The position numbers and the translations under genes are program-made. The notes under the pieces are model-generated. The model saw only the letters and a program-made list of their open reading frames with translations. It ran no database searches and had not been told where the DNA came from. A stretch of 64,000 nucleotides of DNA from Bacteroidetes bacterium UBA6161 (GTDB lineage: Bacteria > Bacteroidota > Bacteroidia > NS11-12g > UBA955), in the NCBI GenBank assembly GCA_002422315.1, contig DIUJ01000004.1, positions 12,210 through 76,209 on the forward strand, written 5' to 3'. This document shows, piece after piece, positions 25,604 to 35,135 of the stretch (positions within the stretch are counted from its first letter, which is position 1; every line of letters begins with the position of its first letter).

Positions 25604-28600
25604 TTACATATTTCTTCTGTATTGTCCACCAACCAAAAACAGAGCATCGGTGATTTGTCCTAAAGAAGCTATTTTGGCTACTTCCATAAGGTCTGCAAAT
25701 AGATTTTGATTTTGTATGGCAGATTCTTGCAATTGTCTCAAAGCCAATTCTGTTTTGGTACTATTTCTGCCATGAAGGCGTTCTAACATTTCTATTTGGT
25801 ATTCTTTTTCTTCTTGGGTTGCACGTATTACCTCTCCTGGAGTAACAGTTGGCGAACCTTTGCTGCTCAAAAAAGTATTTACCCCTATTATCGGGAATTC
25901 ACCAGTATGTTTTAGTGTTTCATAATACAAACTTTCTTCTTGTATTTTGCCTCTTTGGTACATGGTTTCCATAGCACCAAGCACGCCACCTCTTTCTGTA
26001 ATTCTATCAAACTCGGCATATACGGCTTCCTCTACTAAGTCTGTAAGCTCTTCTATGATGTATGAACCTTGCAAGGGGTTTTCGTTTTTAGCTAAGCCCA
26101 ATTCTTTGTTTATAATCAACTGAATGGCCATAGCCCTTCGCACAGACTCTTCTGTTGGGGTAGTAATTGCTTCGTCGTAAGCATTGGTATGCAAAGAGTT
26201 GCAGTTGTCGTATATGGCATACAAAGCTTGCAGGGTAGTACGTATGTCGTTAAAATCTATTTCTTGAGCATGCAAAGAACGACCGCTGGTTTGGATATGG
26301 TATTTTAGCATTTGTGCACGAGGATCTGCACCATATTTATATTTTAATGCTTTTGCCCAAATTCTTCTGGCAACCCTGCCAATAACAGCATATTCTGGGT
26401 CAATTCCGTTACTAAAGAAGAAAGAAAGATTTGGCCCAAATGCATTAATATCCATGTTTCTTGCCAAATAGTATTCTACAAAGGTAAATCCATTGGCTAG
26501 TGTAAATGCCAATTGAGATATTGGGTTTGCACCTGCTTCGGCTATATGGTATCCAGAAATGGATACAGAATAAAAATTCCTAACTTTGTTTAGGATGAAA
26601 TACTCTTGCACATCTCCCATCAGTCGCAGAGCAAACTCAGTACTGAAAATACAGGTATTTTGTGCTTGGTCTTCTTTTAAAATATCGGCTTGAACAGTTC
26701 CTCTTACTTGCGATAAGGTATACTCTTTGATTTGTGCATATACATCTGCCGGTAAAACTTGGTCTCCTGTAACCCCCAATAGCATTAGTCCCAAACCATC
26801 GTTTCCTTCTGGCAATTCACCTTGGTAGGAAGGTACAGGTTGATTTAGCGCGGTATAAATAGATTTTATCTTTTCTTTTACTTCCTGTTCTAGTCCATTT
26901 TTCTTAATGTATAACTCGCACTGTTGGTCTATAGCTGCATTCATAAAATAAGCCAAAAGCATAGGTGCAGGACCATTAATGGTCATAGACACAGAGGTCA
27001 TTGGGTCTGCTAGATTAAAACCAGAATACAATTTTTTGGCATCATCCAAACAGCAAATACTCACTCCAGAATTGCCTATTTTGCCATAAATATCTGGTCT
27101 AATATCTGGATTCCTACCATATAAAGTAACGGAATCAAAAGCGGTAGAAAGCCTTTTGGCTGGCATAGACTTACTTACATAATGGAAACGCTTGTTGGTT
27201 CTTTCTGGCCCACCTTCTCCCGCAAACATCCTTGTAGGGTCCTCTCCCTCTCTTTTAAAGGGATAAATACCTGCTGCATAAGGAAACTCGCCCGGGAAGT
27301 TTTCTGTAAGCACCCAGAACAATATATCTCCCCAGCTGGTAAACCTAGGGGTTGCAATTTTAGGAATTTGGCTATGGGAAAGTGACTCCGTATGGGTTTT
27401 AATTTTTAGTTCCTTGTCCCTAACCTTAAAGGTATAGTATTCGTCTTTAAATCTTTGCTTAGAGGCCTGCCATTGCACTATAATATCCCAATTGTGTGGG
27501 TCTAAATCTTTTTTAATCTTATGGAATTGAGAAACCAGTTTTTCAATAATTTCTTCTTGACCAGAATACTCGTCTGTATGCATCAAATCGGGTCCACCAA
27601 AGGATAGGACAGCATGGTATAATCCAAATAGTTTAGAAGCAACCTCCGATTGGTTTTTTGCGGTTTGATTGTATTTGCGGTTATTTTCTGTTATTTCGCT
27701 TAGGTATCTTGTTCTTTGCGGTGGTATAATGTATATTTTTTCTGACATTTCTTTGCTAGAAGCAAAGGTAGAATGAAGGTTTGCTCCAGTTTTTTGTTCA
27801 AGAATGTGTATTATTTTGGAATACAAACTGTTCATTCCAGGGTCGTTAAACTGAGAAGCAATGGTTCCAAATACGGGCATTTCATCTGGCGAAACATCCC
27901 ATAGTTTATGGTTACGTTGAAACTGTTTTTTTACATCTTTTAGAGCATCTAAAGCACCTTTTTTATCAAATTTATTTAGGGCAACTACATCTGCAAAATC
28001 TAACATGTCAATTTTTTCCAACTGGGTAGCTGCTCCATATTCTGGAGTCATAACATAAAGTGTTGCATCCGAATGGTCCATAATCTCGGTATCTGATTGG
28101 CCAATACCAGAGGTTTCCAAAATAATCAAATCGAAATTTGCAACCTTTAAAATAGACAATGCATCCTCTACATATTTGCTTAGTGCCAAATTGCTTTGGC
28201 GAGTAGCCATAGAGCGCATATACACACGCTCGTTGTTTATAGAATTCATTCTAATCCTATCTCCAAGCAGCGCACCTCCTGTTTTTCTTTTACTAGGGTC
28301 TACAGATACAATTGCTATGTTTTTATCTTTAAAATCCACTAAAAACCTTCTCACCAATTCATCTACAAGACTAGATTTACCAGCCCCTCCTGTCCCAGTT
28401 ATCCCAAGTACTGGAGTTTTAGATGTTTTAGCATTTTGGCGAATGCCATCCAATACCTCTTTGTGTTTATCAGGAAAATTCTCTGCGGCTGAAATTAATC
28501 GAGCCAAAGCAGGCTGATTGGTTCTATGCGGATTGGCATCGGTAATTTCTTCGCCGCTTGCAAAATCGCTTTTTTGCATCAGGTCGTTGATCATACCTTG

Positions 28601-28993
28601 CAAACCAAGCTGTCTTCCATCATCAGGCGAATAAATGCGGGTTATGCCATAATCCATCAAATCCTTTATTTCTTCGGGAAGAATAACCCCTCCTCCACCT
28701 CCAAAAATACGAATATGCCCTGCACCTTTTTCTTTTAGGAGATCGTGCATGTACTTAAAATATTCGTTGTGCCCACCTTGGTAACTTGTCATTGCAATAG
28801 CATTGGCATCTTCCTGTATGGCAGTATTCACCACTTCTAAAGCACTTCTATCGTGGCCCAAGTGAATTACTTCTGCCCCAGAAGACTGAATAATTCTTCT
28901 CATCACATTTATGGCAGCATCGTGGCCATCAAAGAGAGAAGCAGCGGTAACAATTCTAACTTTATTTTTTGGGGTATATATGCTTTCTTCCAT
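25604..28993 (-). CDS. icmF: Fused isobutyryl-CoA mutase (methylmalonyl-CoA mutase family) IcmF
   Basis: A coenzyme B12 enzyme of 1129 residues from ATG 28993 (the upstream TTG is ignored). The domain order is diagnostic of IcmF. First is an N-terminal B12-binding domain (SLFDGHDAAINVMRR, with the cobalt-ligand His at 24). Next is a MeaI-type G-protein chaperone with Walker A GITGTGGAGKSS and NKFD near residues 200-350. Last is the mutase TIM barrel (YPFKREGEDPTRMFAGEGGPERTNKRFHY onward). It interconverts isobutyryl-CoA and n-butyryl-CoA, or related acyl-CoAs, with the GTPase part supporting cofactor loading. No separate mutase subunits are needed. It is a single-gene unit with its own promoter and terminator. 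Confidence 0.94.
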   Translation of the reverse strand: MEESIYTPKNKVRIVTAASLFDGHDAAINVMRRIIQSSGAEVIHLGHDRSALEVVNTAIQEDANAIAMTSYQGGHNEYFKYMHDLLKEKGAGHIRIFGGGGGVILPEEIKDLMDYGITRIYSPDDGRQLGLQGMINDLMQKSDFASGEEITDANPHRTNQPALARLISAAENFPDKHKEVLDGIRQNAKTSKTPVLGITGTGGAGKSSLVDELVRRFLVDFKDKNIAIVSVDPSKRKTGGALLGDRIRMNSINNERVYMRSMATRQSNLALSKYVEDALSILKVANFDLIILETSGIGQSDTEIMDHSDATLYVMTPEYGAATQLEKIDMLDFADVVALNKFDKKGALDALKDVKKQFQRNHKLWDVSPDEMPVFGTIASQFNDPGMNSLYSKIIHILEQKTGANLHSTFASSKEMSEKIYIIPPQRTRYLSEITENNRKYNQTAKNQSEVASKLFGLYHAVLSFGGPDLMHTDEYSGQEEIIEKLVSQFHKIKKDLDPHNWDIIVQWQASKQRFKDEYYTFKVRDKELKIKTHTESLSHSQIPKIATPRFTSWGDILFWVLTENFPGEFPYAAGIYPFKREGEDPTRMFAGEGGPERTNKRFHYVSKSMPAKRLSTAFDSVTLYGRNPDIRPDIYGKIGNSGVSICCLDDAKKLYSGFNLADPMTSVSMTINGPAPMLLAYFMNAAIDQQCELYIKKNGLEQEVKEKIKSIYTALNQPVPSYQGELPEGNDGLGLMLLGVTGDQVLPADVYAQIKEYTLSQVRGTVQADILKEDQAQNTCIFSTEFALRLMGDVQEYFILNKVRNFYSVSISGYHIAEAGANPISQLAFTLANGFTFVEYYLARNMDINAFGPNLSFFFSNGIDPEYAVIGRVARRIWAKALKYKYGADPRAQMLKYHIQTSGRSLHAQEIDFNDIRTTLQALYAIYDNCNSLHTNAYDEAITTPTEESVRRAMAIQLIINKELGLAKNENPLQGSYIIEELTDLVEEAVYAEFDRITERGGVLGAMETMYQRGKIQEESLYYETLKHTGEFPIIGVNTFLSSKGSPTVTPGEVIRATQEEKEYQIEMLERLHGRNSTKTELALRQLQESAIQNQNLFADLMEVAKIASLGQITDALFLVGGQYRRNM

Positions 28994-29020
28994 TGGATTG
29001 TTTTTTGTTTTAAAGGTTGG

Positions 29021-29056
29021 CAAAATTAAAAAACTAGACCTTGCTAACCTAACAAA
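29021..29056 (-). promoter_or_regulatory. Candidate promoter of icmF
   Basis: Minus strand: TTTG (29056-29053), 24-nt spacer, perfect -7 box TAATTTTG (29028-29021). The spacer is longer than usual. The leader would be about 23 nt, and the TTG at the upstream end of the frame overlaps the box, which supports the ATG at 28993 as start. Confidence 0.45.
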
Positions 29057-29135
29057 AAAAAGCAGATTTATGTTTTTGGGTGGTTTTGTCTGTGGAAAGT
29101 ATTCTTAAGCCTTTTAAAATCTGTTTAGCAAGAAA

Positions 29136-30080
29136 CTAATTCATATGCATAACTCGTCCCAAAGTACCCCCTATCTCCATTAGCCAAGCGATGCCAAGGT
29201 GAATCATTATCCCACCATAAATACTTTTGGTTTCGTATGCAATAACACCCAAAATCAATCCACCAAAGAAAGATGAAATGGTTTCGCCCAGAGGTTTGCC
29301 AAAGTGTATGGTTACATAAAATACTGCCATTGGCAGAACAATTGCCCTACCAAAAATCGAACCCAAAGCAATTATTAAAAACCCTCTGAAAAAATATTCG
29401 GTTGCTACAAAATCTATCCCGTAAGCCAACTCAAAAAGCAACACTTTAACATAAGGCAATTCGGCTACTCCCTCTAGTTTTAAATACCTAATGTAAATAG
29501 GATAGGTTTGTAGAAAATCTTGCTGAAAAGAAGCCCACGCAAGAAGAGGAAGCATGCCAAGAAGAAGTAAAAGGTATGGCAAAATATTACTATATTTAAA
29601 TCCTTGCACGTTCCAATAAAGGCTTTTGTTGTACCACGACCAAACGATATATATTGGCAAAAACAACACTGAGGCCTGTATAAGTTGACCCAAAGATCTA
29701 TAATAAAAATCAAAATCGGAACTGCCGGAGAGTATTTCTGCAATCTTTATTTTTAACCAATAATTGCTAGATCTAAAGCTAAAAACAAGCAACATTGAAA
29801 CAAGTAAAAGCATACCCTTTTTAAACTTATAAAGTTTTTGGGGAGTAGGCTGCTTACCCATACCAAACCACAACAAGGGCAAATAAACGACAGAATAAAA
29901 TAAAAAATACCGAACCAAACCTTGAAAAGTATTGTCGTATGGGTCAAGATATTTTACAGTAAAATCATGGCTATATTCTAGATAGGTCCAAAAAGCAGCG
30001 TATAAAATAGCTAGGGAAAAATGAAACCAAGAAGTAGAATTATTAAAATAGTGTTTTAAATATCCAAATATTTCTTTCAT
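29136..30080 (-). CDS. CPBP-family intramembrane protein (CAAX protease-like)
   Basis: A 314-residue protein with about eight membrane segments. The C-terminal half carries the CPBP pattern: VATEYFFRGFL (the EExxxR position), VTIHFGKPLGE, and GGIMIHLGIAWLME. The first Glu of the EExxxR motif is Thr here, so the usual catalytic general base is missing; the remaining Glu, Arg and both His are kept. Family members cleave prenylated or signal-type substrates or have non-protease roles. It starts 6 nt after the 684-residue protein gene, so the two are co-expressed. Active protease status is doubtful. Confidence 0.78.
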   Translation of the reverse strand: MKEIFGYLKHYFNNSTSWFHFSLAILYAAFWTYLEYSHDFTVKYLDPYDNTFQGLVRYFLFYSVVYLPLLWFGMGKQPTPQKLYKFKKGMLLLVSMLLVFSFRSSNYWLKIKIAEILSGSSDFDFYYRSLGQLIQASVLFLPIYIVWSWYNKSLYWNVQGFKYSNILPYLLLLLGMLPLLAWASFQQDFLQTYPIYIRYLKLEGVAELPYVKVLLFELAYGIDFVATEYFFRGFLIIALGSIFGRAIVLPMAVFYVTIHFGKPLGETISSFFGGLILGVIAYETKSIYGGIMIHLGIAWLMEIGGTLGRVMHMN

Positions 30081-30086
30081 ACGAGA

Positions 30087-32141
30087 CTAACTTGTTACTT
30101 GTAGCGAATTATATGCTTTTATAAATCGGGCCCCCATATTTAGGTGGGGAGGTACATAATCATTGAATCGGGGATTACCACCTACTCTTGCCCTTACCCT
30201 TTTCCACAATTCAGGCCAAACCACATCTTGACCTAATCGTATGGTTTCCATGGTTTCTACTATAAGGGCATTGTTTACCAGCAATGTACCTATTTGACGT
30301 GTAGAAACTATTTGCAAATCCATAGCATTTTCCAAGGCTTGCGACACATGCTTATAGCCTCCACAAGAACCCAAAATTGCCACTTTTGCATGGTTGGTAA
30401 GCGAGTTTATGGTATGTTCTACATAGTAAGAATGTCCCCTATGAACCACTAAATCCGGGAACCTCTTGTTGTTTTCAAAAAGTTCTTTCAATGCATTTTG
30501 TCCTTCAAATTCAAATTCCGGCTTTATCAAATACACTTCCATTCTTTTGGGCAGCGCACCTGTAGTAAACAAAACATAAGAGCCTTTGTCTTCCTTTTTC
30601 CACTGCGGGCCAAATTGGGTTAGGAAATGCTGGAAAGCGGTTTTTCCATCCTCATCATCAAAGAAAAAATGCTGCTGAATATGTTTCCCATTGGTAAACA
30701 ATTCTTTTTGAGTAACCCTATCTAAAGCAGGCAAACTAAATTCAAATTGCCAAATATAGGTTTCTGGTGTCCCCCCCATAAGCTTGTACAATAATCCATA
30801 AATTTTCATTCCCGTAAGGTTTTCGGCTGTTGCTCTTTCTATTAAGTTTTTTTCAATTATGGATTTTAGATTCTTTTTCAAATCAACCCTATAGATAGAA
30901 CCATAAAGATCTGCCAAATCCACCGCATCACTAAGGTCTCCTGCTTGTTTGTCCAAATCCTGGCACAAAAGTTCAAAGAATTTTTCCGTTTCTCCGGGAG
31001 CAAAAGTGGCCAAAAAAGCATCCAATTTTCCATACGCTGCACATTGCTTGGCAAAAACCCTAAATTTATTAAAATTCAGAGACTTTAAGAACTGAAAACC
31101 CGACTTCTGTTCGGTTTTTGCCATCATTCTATCGTACATTCCTAAAAAGGTAGAAGTAAAAATCTCCTCGGAACTATAAACCATCAAGGTATAGATTTCT
31201 TTTGCATTAAACTGAGCAATAGGCTCGTACCTATACGCATCTCCATCGTCGTGGCGCATGTTTATTTCCACTACAATATCCATGCTTAGGCCTTCTAATT
31301 CTTTTTCTAGAGAATAATTTCCTACAATATTCTTTTGCTTTCTTAACTCTATCAACCAATCAAAATAGGCCTTAGAATCACCACCAAAGGCATGGGCTTT
31401 TGGGAGGGTTAATTTCCCTTGTAATATATCGTTTAATAAAACATAAGATTTTGTTACATTCCCATAGGTTTTATAAATTTCAAATAATTTTTTTACCGAT
31501 TCCTTATTCGATTCTCTTAAAATCCTGTCGTTAAGATGCGATGTTCCGATATATTCTTTAATTACGGTAGGGGCATCTTCGGCAATTGCCTCCATTACTT
31601 CTATAACGTAGGGTTCTTTGTATAAGGCGGGTATTTGCGTAAGCACCTCCGTGGGGTAAAAGCGAGAGGCATACAACCAAAACTCTTTGGAAAAACTCCT
31701 GTTTTTTATCATTTCTGCCAACTGGATACTAAGTTTGGTTTCTGATTTTATTTTTTCCAATACTTTAGCATCTTCTACTTCTGTGCTCAAAACCAGAGCC
31801 AAATGCATAAGCTTGTTGTAATAGGTTAGCTGATAATAATCCTGTACACTTACCTTACTCAAAATTTGATACAAGCCAGTATACACTCTTTTAGAATAAA
31901 TACTCCCCATGTTTTTTTCAAGCAAAAACAATAAAATTTTATCCGGAATTTGAAGGTAAACCTGATTGGCCAAGTTTGTTTGTTCAGGATTGAACAATTG
32001 CACCAAATTGTCAGCTACCCCATCCATTTGATCTATCCTTTTCATTTCGTTTCGCACCTCTTGTTCCGAGTATGCTTCTACCTTAAAAGCAACCAAAGTA
32101 AAAACCAAAATCAGGCAAAATTTCTGTATCTTATTTTTCAT
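30087..32141 (-). CDS. Exported protein with helical repeats and a possible caspase-like C-terminal domain
   Basis: A 684-residue protein with a signal peptide (MKNKIQKFCLILVFTLVAFKVEA). Residues about 25-480 are helical and repeat-like, with no domain I recognise. The C-terminal 130 residues hold VVHRGHSYYVEH (His about 570), then KVAILGSCGGYKHVSQAL (Cys about 593). That His-Gly-His-Ser followed by a hydrophobic strand and Ser-Cys-Gly-Gly resembles the His/Cys dyad layout of clan CD cysteine peptidases. This is inference from motif shape only. It overlaps trmH by 11 nt and is followed at 6 nt by the CPBP gene. Confidence 0.72.
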   Translation of the reverse strand: MKNKIQKFCLILVFTLVAFKVEAYSEQEVRNEMKRIDQMDGVADNLVQLFNPEQTNLANQVYLQIPDKILLFLLEKNMGSIYSKRVYTGLYQILSKVSVQDYYQLTYYNKLMHLALVLSTEVEDAKVLEKIKSETKLSIQLAEMIKNRSFSKEFWLYASRFYPTEVLTQIPALYKEPYVIEVMEAIAEDAPTVIKEYIGTSHLNDRILRESNKESVKKLFEIYKTYGNVTKSYVLLNDILQGKLTLPKAHAFGGDSKAYFDWLIELRKQKNIVGNYSLEKELEGLSMDIVVEINMRHDDGDAYRYEPIAQFNAKEIYTLMVYSSEEIFTSTFLGMYDRMMAKTEQKSGFQFLKSLNFNKFRVFAKQCAAYGKLDAFLATFAPGETEKFFELLCQDLDKQAGDLSDAVDLADLYGSIYRVDLKKNLKSIIEKNLIERATAENLTGMKIYGLLYKLMGGTPETYIWQFEFSLPALDRVTQKELFTNGKHIQQHFFFDDEDGKTAFQHFLTQFGPQWKKEDKGSYVLFTTGALPKRMEVYLIKPEFEFEGQNALKELFENNKRFPDLVVHRGHSYYVEHTINSLTNHAKVAILGSCGGYKHVSQALENAMDLQIVSTRQIGTLLVNNALIVETMETIRLGQDVVWPELWKRVRARVGGNPRFNDYVPPHLNMGARFIKAYNSLQVTS

Positions 32142-32667
32142 ATGTAAGTTTCTTCACTAAATCCCAAATAACTACCCCCGCAGCCACCGAAACATTCAGG
32201 GAGTGCTTAGTGCCAAACTGAGGAATTTCAATAAAAAAATCACAAAGCTCTAAAATCTCCTCAGAAATCCCATCTACTTCGTTGCCAAAAACCAGTGCAA
32301 ACTTTGTGCCTTTCTCCCAATTGTAGTTTTGCATCGAAACACTATTGGAAGTCTGTTCTACCCCAACAATTGTATATCCCTCTGCTTTCAAGCTTATTAC
32401 GCTATTTAATATTTTTTCTTCGTAAGTCCATTTCACAGAATTTTCTGCTCCAATAGCGGTTTTGTAAATTTCTTTATGTGGCGGACAAGGACTAATTCCA
32501 CACAATATTAATTCTTGAACTCCAAAAGCATCTGCCGTACGAAATACCGAACCAACATTGTAGGCACTTCGCACATTATCTAACAGCACCACCAAAGGGT
32601 TTTTAATGGCTTGATGATACTCCTCTATACTCAGTCTCTTTAATTCTATAGTTTTTAACTTTCTCAT
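32131..32667 (-). CDS. TrmH/SpoU-family RNA 2'-O-methyltransferase
   Basis: A 178-residue SPOUT methyltransferase that transfers a methyl group from S-adenosylmethionine to a ribose 2'-OH in tRNA or rRNA. The three SpoU motifs are clear: motif 1 NVRSAYNVGSVFRTADAFG, motif 2 KFALVFGNEVDGI, motif 3 EIPQFGTKHSLNVSVAAGVVIWDLV. Arg in motif 1 and Asn/Ser in motif 3 are the catalytic and knot residues. The short length means no extra RNA-binding domain. The target nucleotide cannot be told. First gene of a three-gene operon with the exported protein and the CPBP protein. Confidence 0.92.
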   Translation of the reverse strand: MRKLKTIELKRLSIEEYHQAIKNPLVVLLDNVRSAYNVGSVFRTADAFGVQELILCGISPCPPHKEIYKTAIGAENSVKWTYEEKILNSVISLKAEGYTIVGVEQTSNSVSMQNYNWEKGTKFALVFGNEVDGISEEILELCDFFIEIPQFGTKHSLNVSVAAGVVIWDLVKKLTYEK

Positions 32668-32679
32668 GTAAATTGGCTA

Positions 32680-32708
32680 CAAAGATATAAGATAAAGGCA
32701 GAACCAAA
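32680..32708 (-). promoter_or_regulatory. Promoter of the trmH operon
   Basis: Minus strand: TTTG (32708-32705), 17-nt spacer, perfect -7 box TATCTTTG (32687-32680), ending 12 nt before the trmH ATG. Within the accepted spacing range. Confidence 0.6.
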
Positions 32709-32910
32709 TGAAGGCTTGTTTGAAATGAGATAGATAAAATAAAAACATTAAAATTGGTTGTAGCAAGAAGGTTATTTTTTAAAAATCCCCAACAATAAAA
32801 AAACTCAACCCATGAGACTTACTATTTATAATTAACAAGTAAGACGAAAGTTTCAGAAGCCACAGCGGTATTTCGGATGGTGCGATAAATAATATCCAAA
32901 TCCGAGTTTG

Positions 32911-33102
32911 AAACAAACCTATAAATATAATATAACAAAATCAAAATCCCGCAAATTTCTTGCCAAAAACATTAAATTTTGGTTCTAAATTAGAACAAAA
33001 TAGTTCTAATTTAGAACCCAAAAGTCGTACGATGACAACATCTACAAGATAAATTTGTAAGTCTAAAACCTAAATTTATGAAAACAATAAAGACAAAAAA
33101 CA
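32911..33102 (+). repeat. Duplicated leader cassette, copy A
   Basis: 192 bp that match 36321-36512 at 191 positions; the only difference is C at 33019 versus A at 36429. It includes the nested palindrome, a -7 box, the 5' leader, the ATG and the first eight codons (MKTIKTKN). Flanking sequence upstream is also related but diverged. Confidence 0.95.
32981..33057 (+). promoter_or_regulatory. Nested-palindrome operator and promoter, copy A
   Basis: GTTCTAAATTAGAAC-type palindromes at 32982-32996 and 33003-33017 have centres 22 bp (two helical turns) apart. Together they form a perfect 16-bp inverted repeat (32981-32996 with 33003-33018) around a 6-nt spacer. A perfect -7 box TAAATTTG lies at 33050-33057 without a TTTG at -33. 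This fits an activator-dependent promoter with two bound dimers at about -75 and -53. Confidence 0.65.
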
Positions 33103-35135
33103 TTTGGTGGACAAAAAGACAGAAGCACACCCAGACAAACATAGGCTTGTTTTTCTTTGTAGCTTTAATTTTTGGATTAAATTCAACCATTTTTGCTCAA
33201 ACTCCAACTCTACATAACCCTAACAATACTTTTATCAACTCAAGAGTTGAGGAAAATAATGCAATGGGACTTCTTTGGTGGAAATGTGACTCTATGAGTC
33301 CTTTCCACTTATTTACTACTCACAAGGCACATACTGGATTAACAATCAATGATAGCATGGCAATTGTCAGACAATGGGACGACCCACAAGTATGTTTGCA
33401 ACATGTTCTTTACCAACATTATTACAAGGGTATTTTAGTTGAAAGTTCAGAATTTAGAGAACATTTTGACCCAGCGGTAAATAAGGTTGTTTTATCTAAT
33501 GGAAGGTATGTTGAAAATTTAGAATTATCAAATATTCCAATAGTTACAGAAGCCGCTGCCTTATCAAATGCCTTAGCTCATGTGGATGCAGAATTATATG
33601 CTTGGCAAGATGATAGTATGGAGTACTACTTACAATTGGATTCAGTTCCTGAAATGCAAACCTATTACCCTCAAGGGGAATTAGTTTATGCACTAATTGG
33701 TGATGGTTCTATTGCCCCAACTAATTATAAACTAGCATGGAAGTTTAGAATTTTTGCAATAAATCCGCATTATGATGTATTTGTATATATTGATGCTATG
33801 ACAGGTTTAATAATTAAGGAATATGAAGAGAAATGTAATGGCAATTTTAATCACGTGTACTATGGTAATAAATATTTGGACACTAGATGGTATGGAGGAC
33901 TTAGACAAAAACACTTTTTAGAAGCAAACGACAATGGAAGAAATATTAAAACTAAAGATGACCACAATTTCTTTAATGGCTGGGGATTAAGCAACTTACC
34001 AGATGATAAAGATAATAATTGGGGGAATTCACGTTGGGGTGCAACTTCCTGCCATCATGTTGTTCAAGAATCTTGGCTAATGTTTCAAAATACTTATTCA
34101 AGAAATGGATTTAATAACTCTAATAAAGAAATCAGAGTATTAGGTAACGATGCAAATAATCCAAATAATGCATTTTATTCTTTTCAAAATTCAAAATTTG
34201 ACCATATGTCTTTTGGAAGTACAACACAAGGAAAATTACTTGCAACTTATGATATTGGAGGGCATGAATTTACTCATGGTGTTTCAAGACATACTGCAAA
34301 TTTCAATAGAATAGGACATGCGGCATCATTAAATGAATCATTTTCTGATATTTTTGGACTCATGACCGAACGATTTGCTAAAGGCGGATCTTTTAACTGG
34401 ACTATAGGCGAAGATGCAAATTTCACTATTAGAAATATGCAAAACCCTAATTCATTAGGACATCCAGCTTGGTTTGAACAACCTGGTTTCTGGTCTAATG
34501 GTAATGGTAATCCACATCACAATGCCTCTGTTCAAAATCGCTATTTTTATTTATTAAGCATGGGTGGTACTCAATTAGGAAGATGGGTACAAGGTGTTGG
34601 AGTTGATATAGCAGCCAATGTTTCATACTATAGCTTAACTAATTTAACAGGCTCTGCTGAAACATACCCACAAGCAAGAGAACATGCTGTGGCAGCTGCA
34701 AGAATTTTATATGGACGTTGTTCTTATGTTGAAAATCAAGTTTGCAGAGCTTGGAGTGCTTGCAATATTGGACCATATTGTGAACCGTGTGAGATTATAA
34801 CACCATGCTGGACTTATGGATGTGGAAATTCTCAATCACCAATGATGGGAATAGAAGATTTAAACAAAAGAACCAGTAAAATTGAAATTTATCCCAATCC
34901 TGCAAAAGATATTTTGAATATCAAATTTTCAGATTTAACTCATTTTAAATTAGAAAATGGAATTATCAACATAGTAATTATAGATATGTTGGGGCGTACA
35001 CAAATGTCTAAAACCCTTTCAAACGATGATTTAGAAAATGGATTATCTATATTAAATTTATCAGCCGGTGTTTATTCATTGAGTATTTCTAGTAACAATG
35101 AATTGATTAAAAGTTTTAAATTTGTAAAACAATGA
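33078..35135 (+). CDS. Secreted M4 (thermolysin-like) metallopeptidase with T9SS sorting domain
   Basis: A 685-residue secreted zinc endopeptidase. A long signal region (residues 1-41, ending IFAQ) is followed by a FTP/PepSY-like propeptide (about 60-260). The M4 domain has HEFTH (H396, E397, H400) and the third ligand E420 in NESFSDIFG. Between the catalytic domain and the sorting domain lies a Cys-rich stretch with seven cysteines (about 552-590). The C terminus is a type A sorting domain (IEIYPNPAKDILNI ... LSAGVYSLSISSNNELIKSFKFVKQ). The start ATG is fixed by the shared leader, which includes the first eight codons. The next gene overlaps the stop codon (ATGA). Confidence 0.92.
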   Translation: MKTIKTKNIWWTKRQKHTQTNIGLFFFVALIFGLNSTIFAQTPTLHNPNNTFINSRVEENNAMGLLWWKCDSMSPFHLFTTHKAHTGLTINDSMAIVRQWDDPQVCLQHVLYQHYYKGILVESSEFREHFDPAVNKVVLSNGRYVENLELSNIPIVTEAAALSNALAHVDAELYAWQDDSMEYYLQLDSVPEMQTYYPQGELVYALIGDGSIAPTNYKLAWKFRIFAINPHYDVFVYIDAMTGLIIKEYEEKCNGNFNHVYYGNKYLDTRWYGGLRQKHFLEANDNGRNIKTKDDHNFFNGWGLSNLPDDKDNNWGNSRWGATSCHHVVQESWLMFQNTYSRNGFNNSNKEIRVLGNDANNPNNAFYSFQNSKFDHMSFGSTTQGKLLATYDIGGHEFTHGVSRHTANFNRIGHAASLNESFSDIFGLMTERFAKGGSFNWTIGEDANFTIRNMQNPNSLGHPAWFEQPGFWSNGNGNPHHNASVQNRYFYLLSMGGTQLGRWVQGVGVDIAANVSYYSLTNLTGSAETYPQAREHAVAAARILYGRCSYVENQVCRAWSACNIGPYCEPCEIITPCWTYGCGNSQSPMMGIEDLNKRTSKIEIYPNPAKDILNIKFSDLTHFKLENGIINIVIIDMLGRTQMSKTLSNDDLENGLSILNLSAGVYSLSISSNNELIKSFKFVKQ

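Larger units (their letters stand above)
32668..33077. other. 410-nt divergent intergenic interval
   Basis: Between trmH (minus) and the M4 peptidase (plus). It holds the trmH promoter, about 70 nt (32838-32910) that align imperfectly with 36219-36320, and the near-perfect leader repeat copy A from 32911. No gene seen. Confidence 0.6.
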
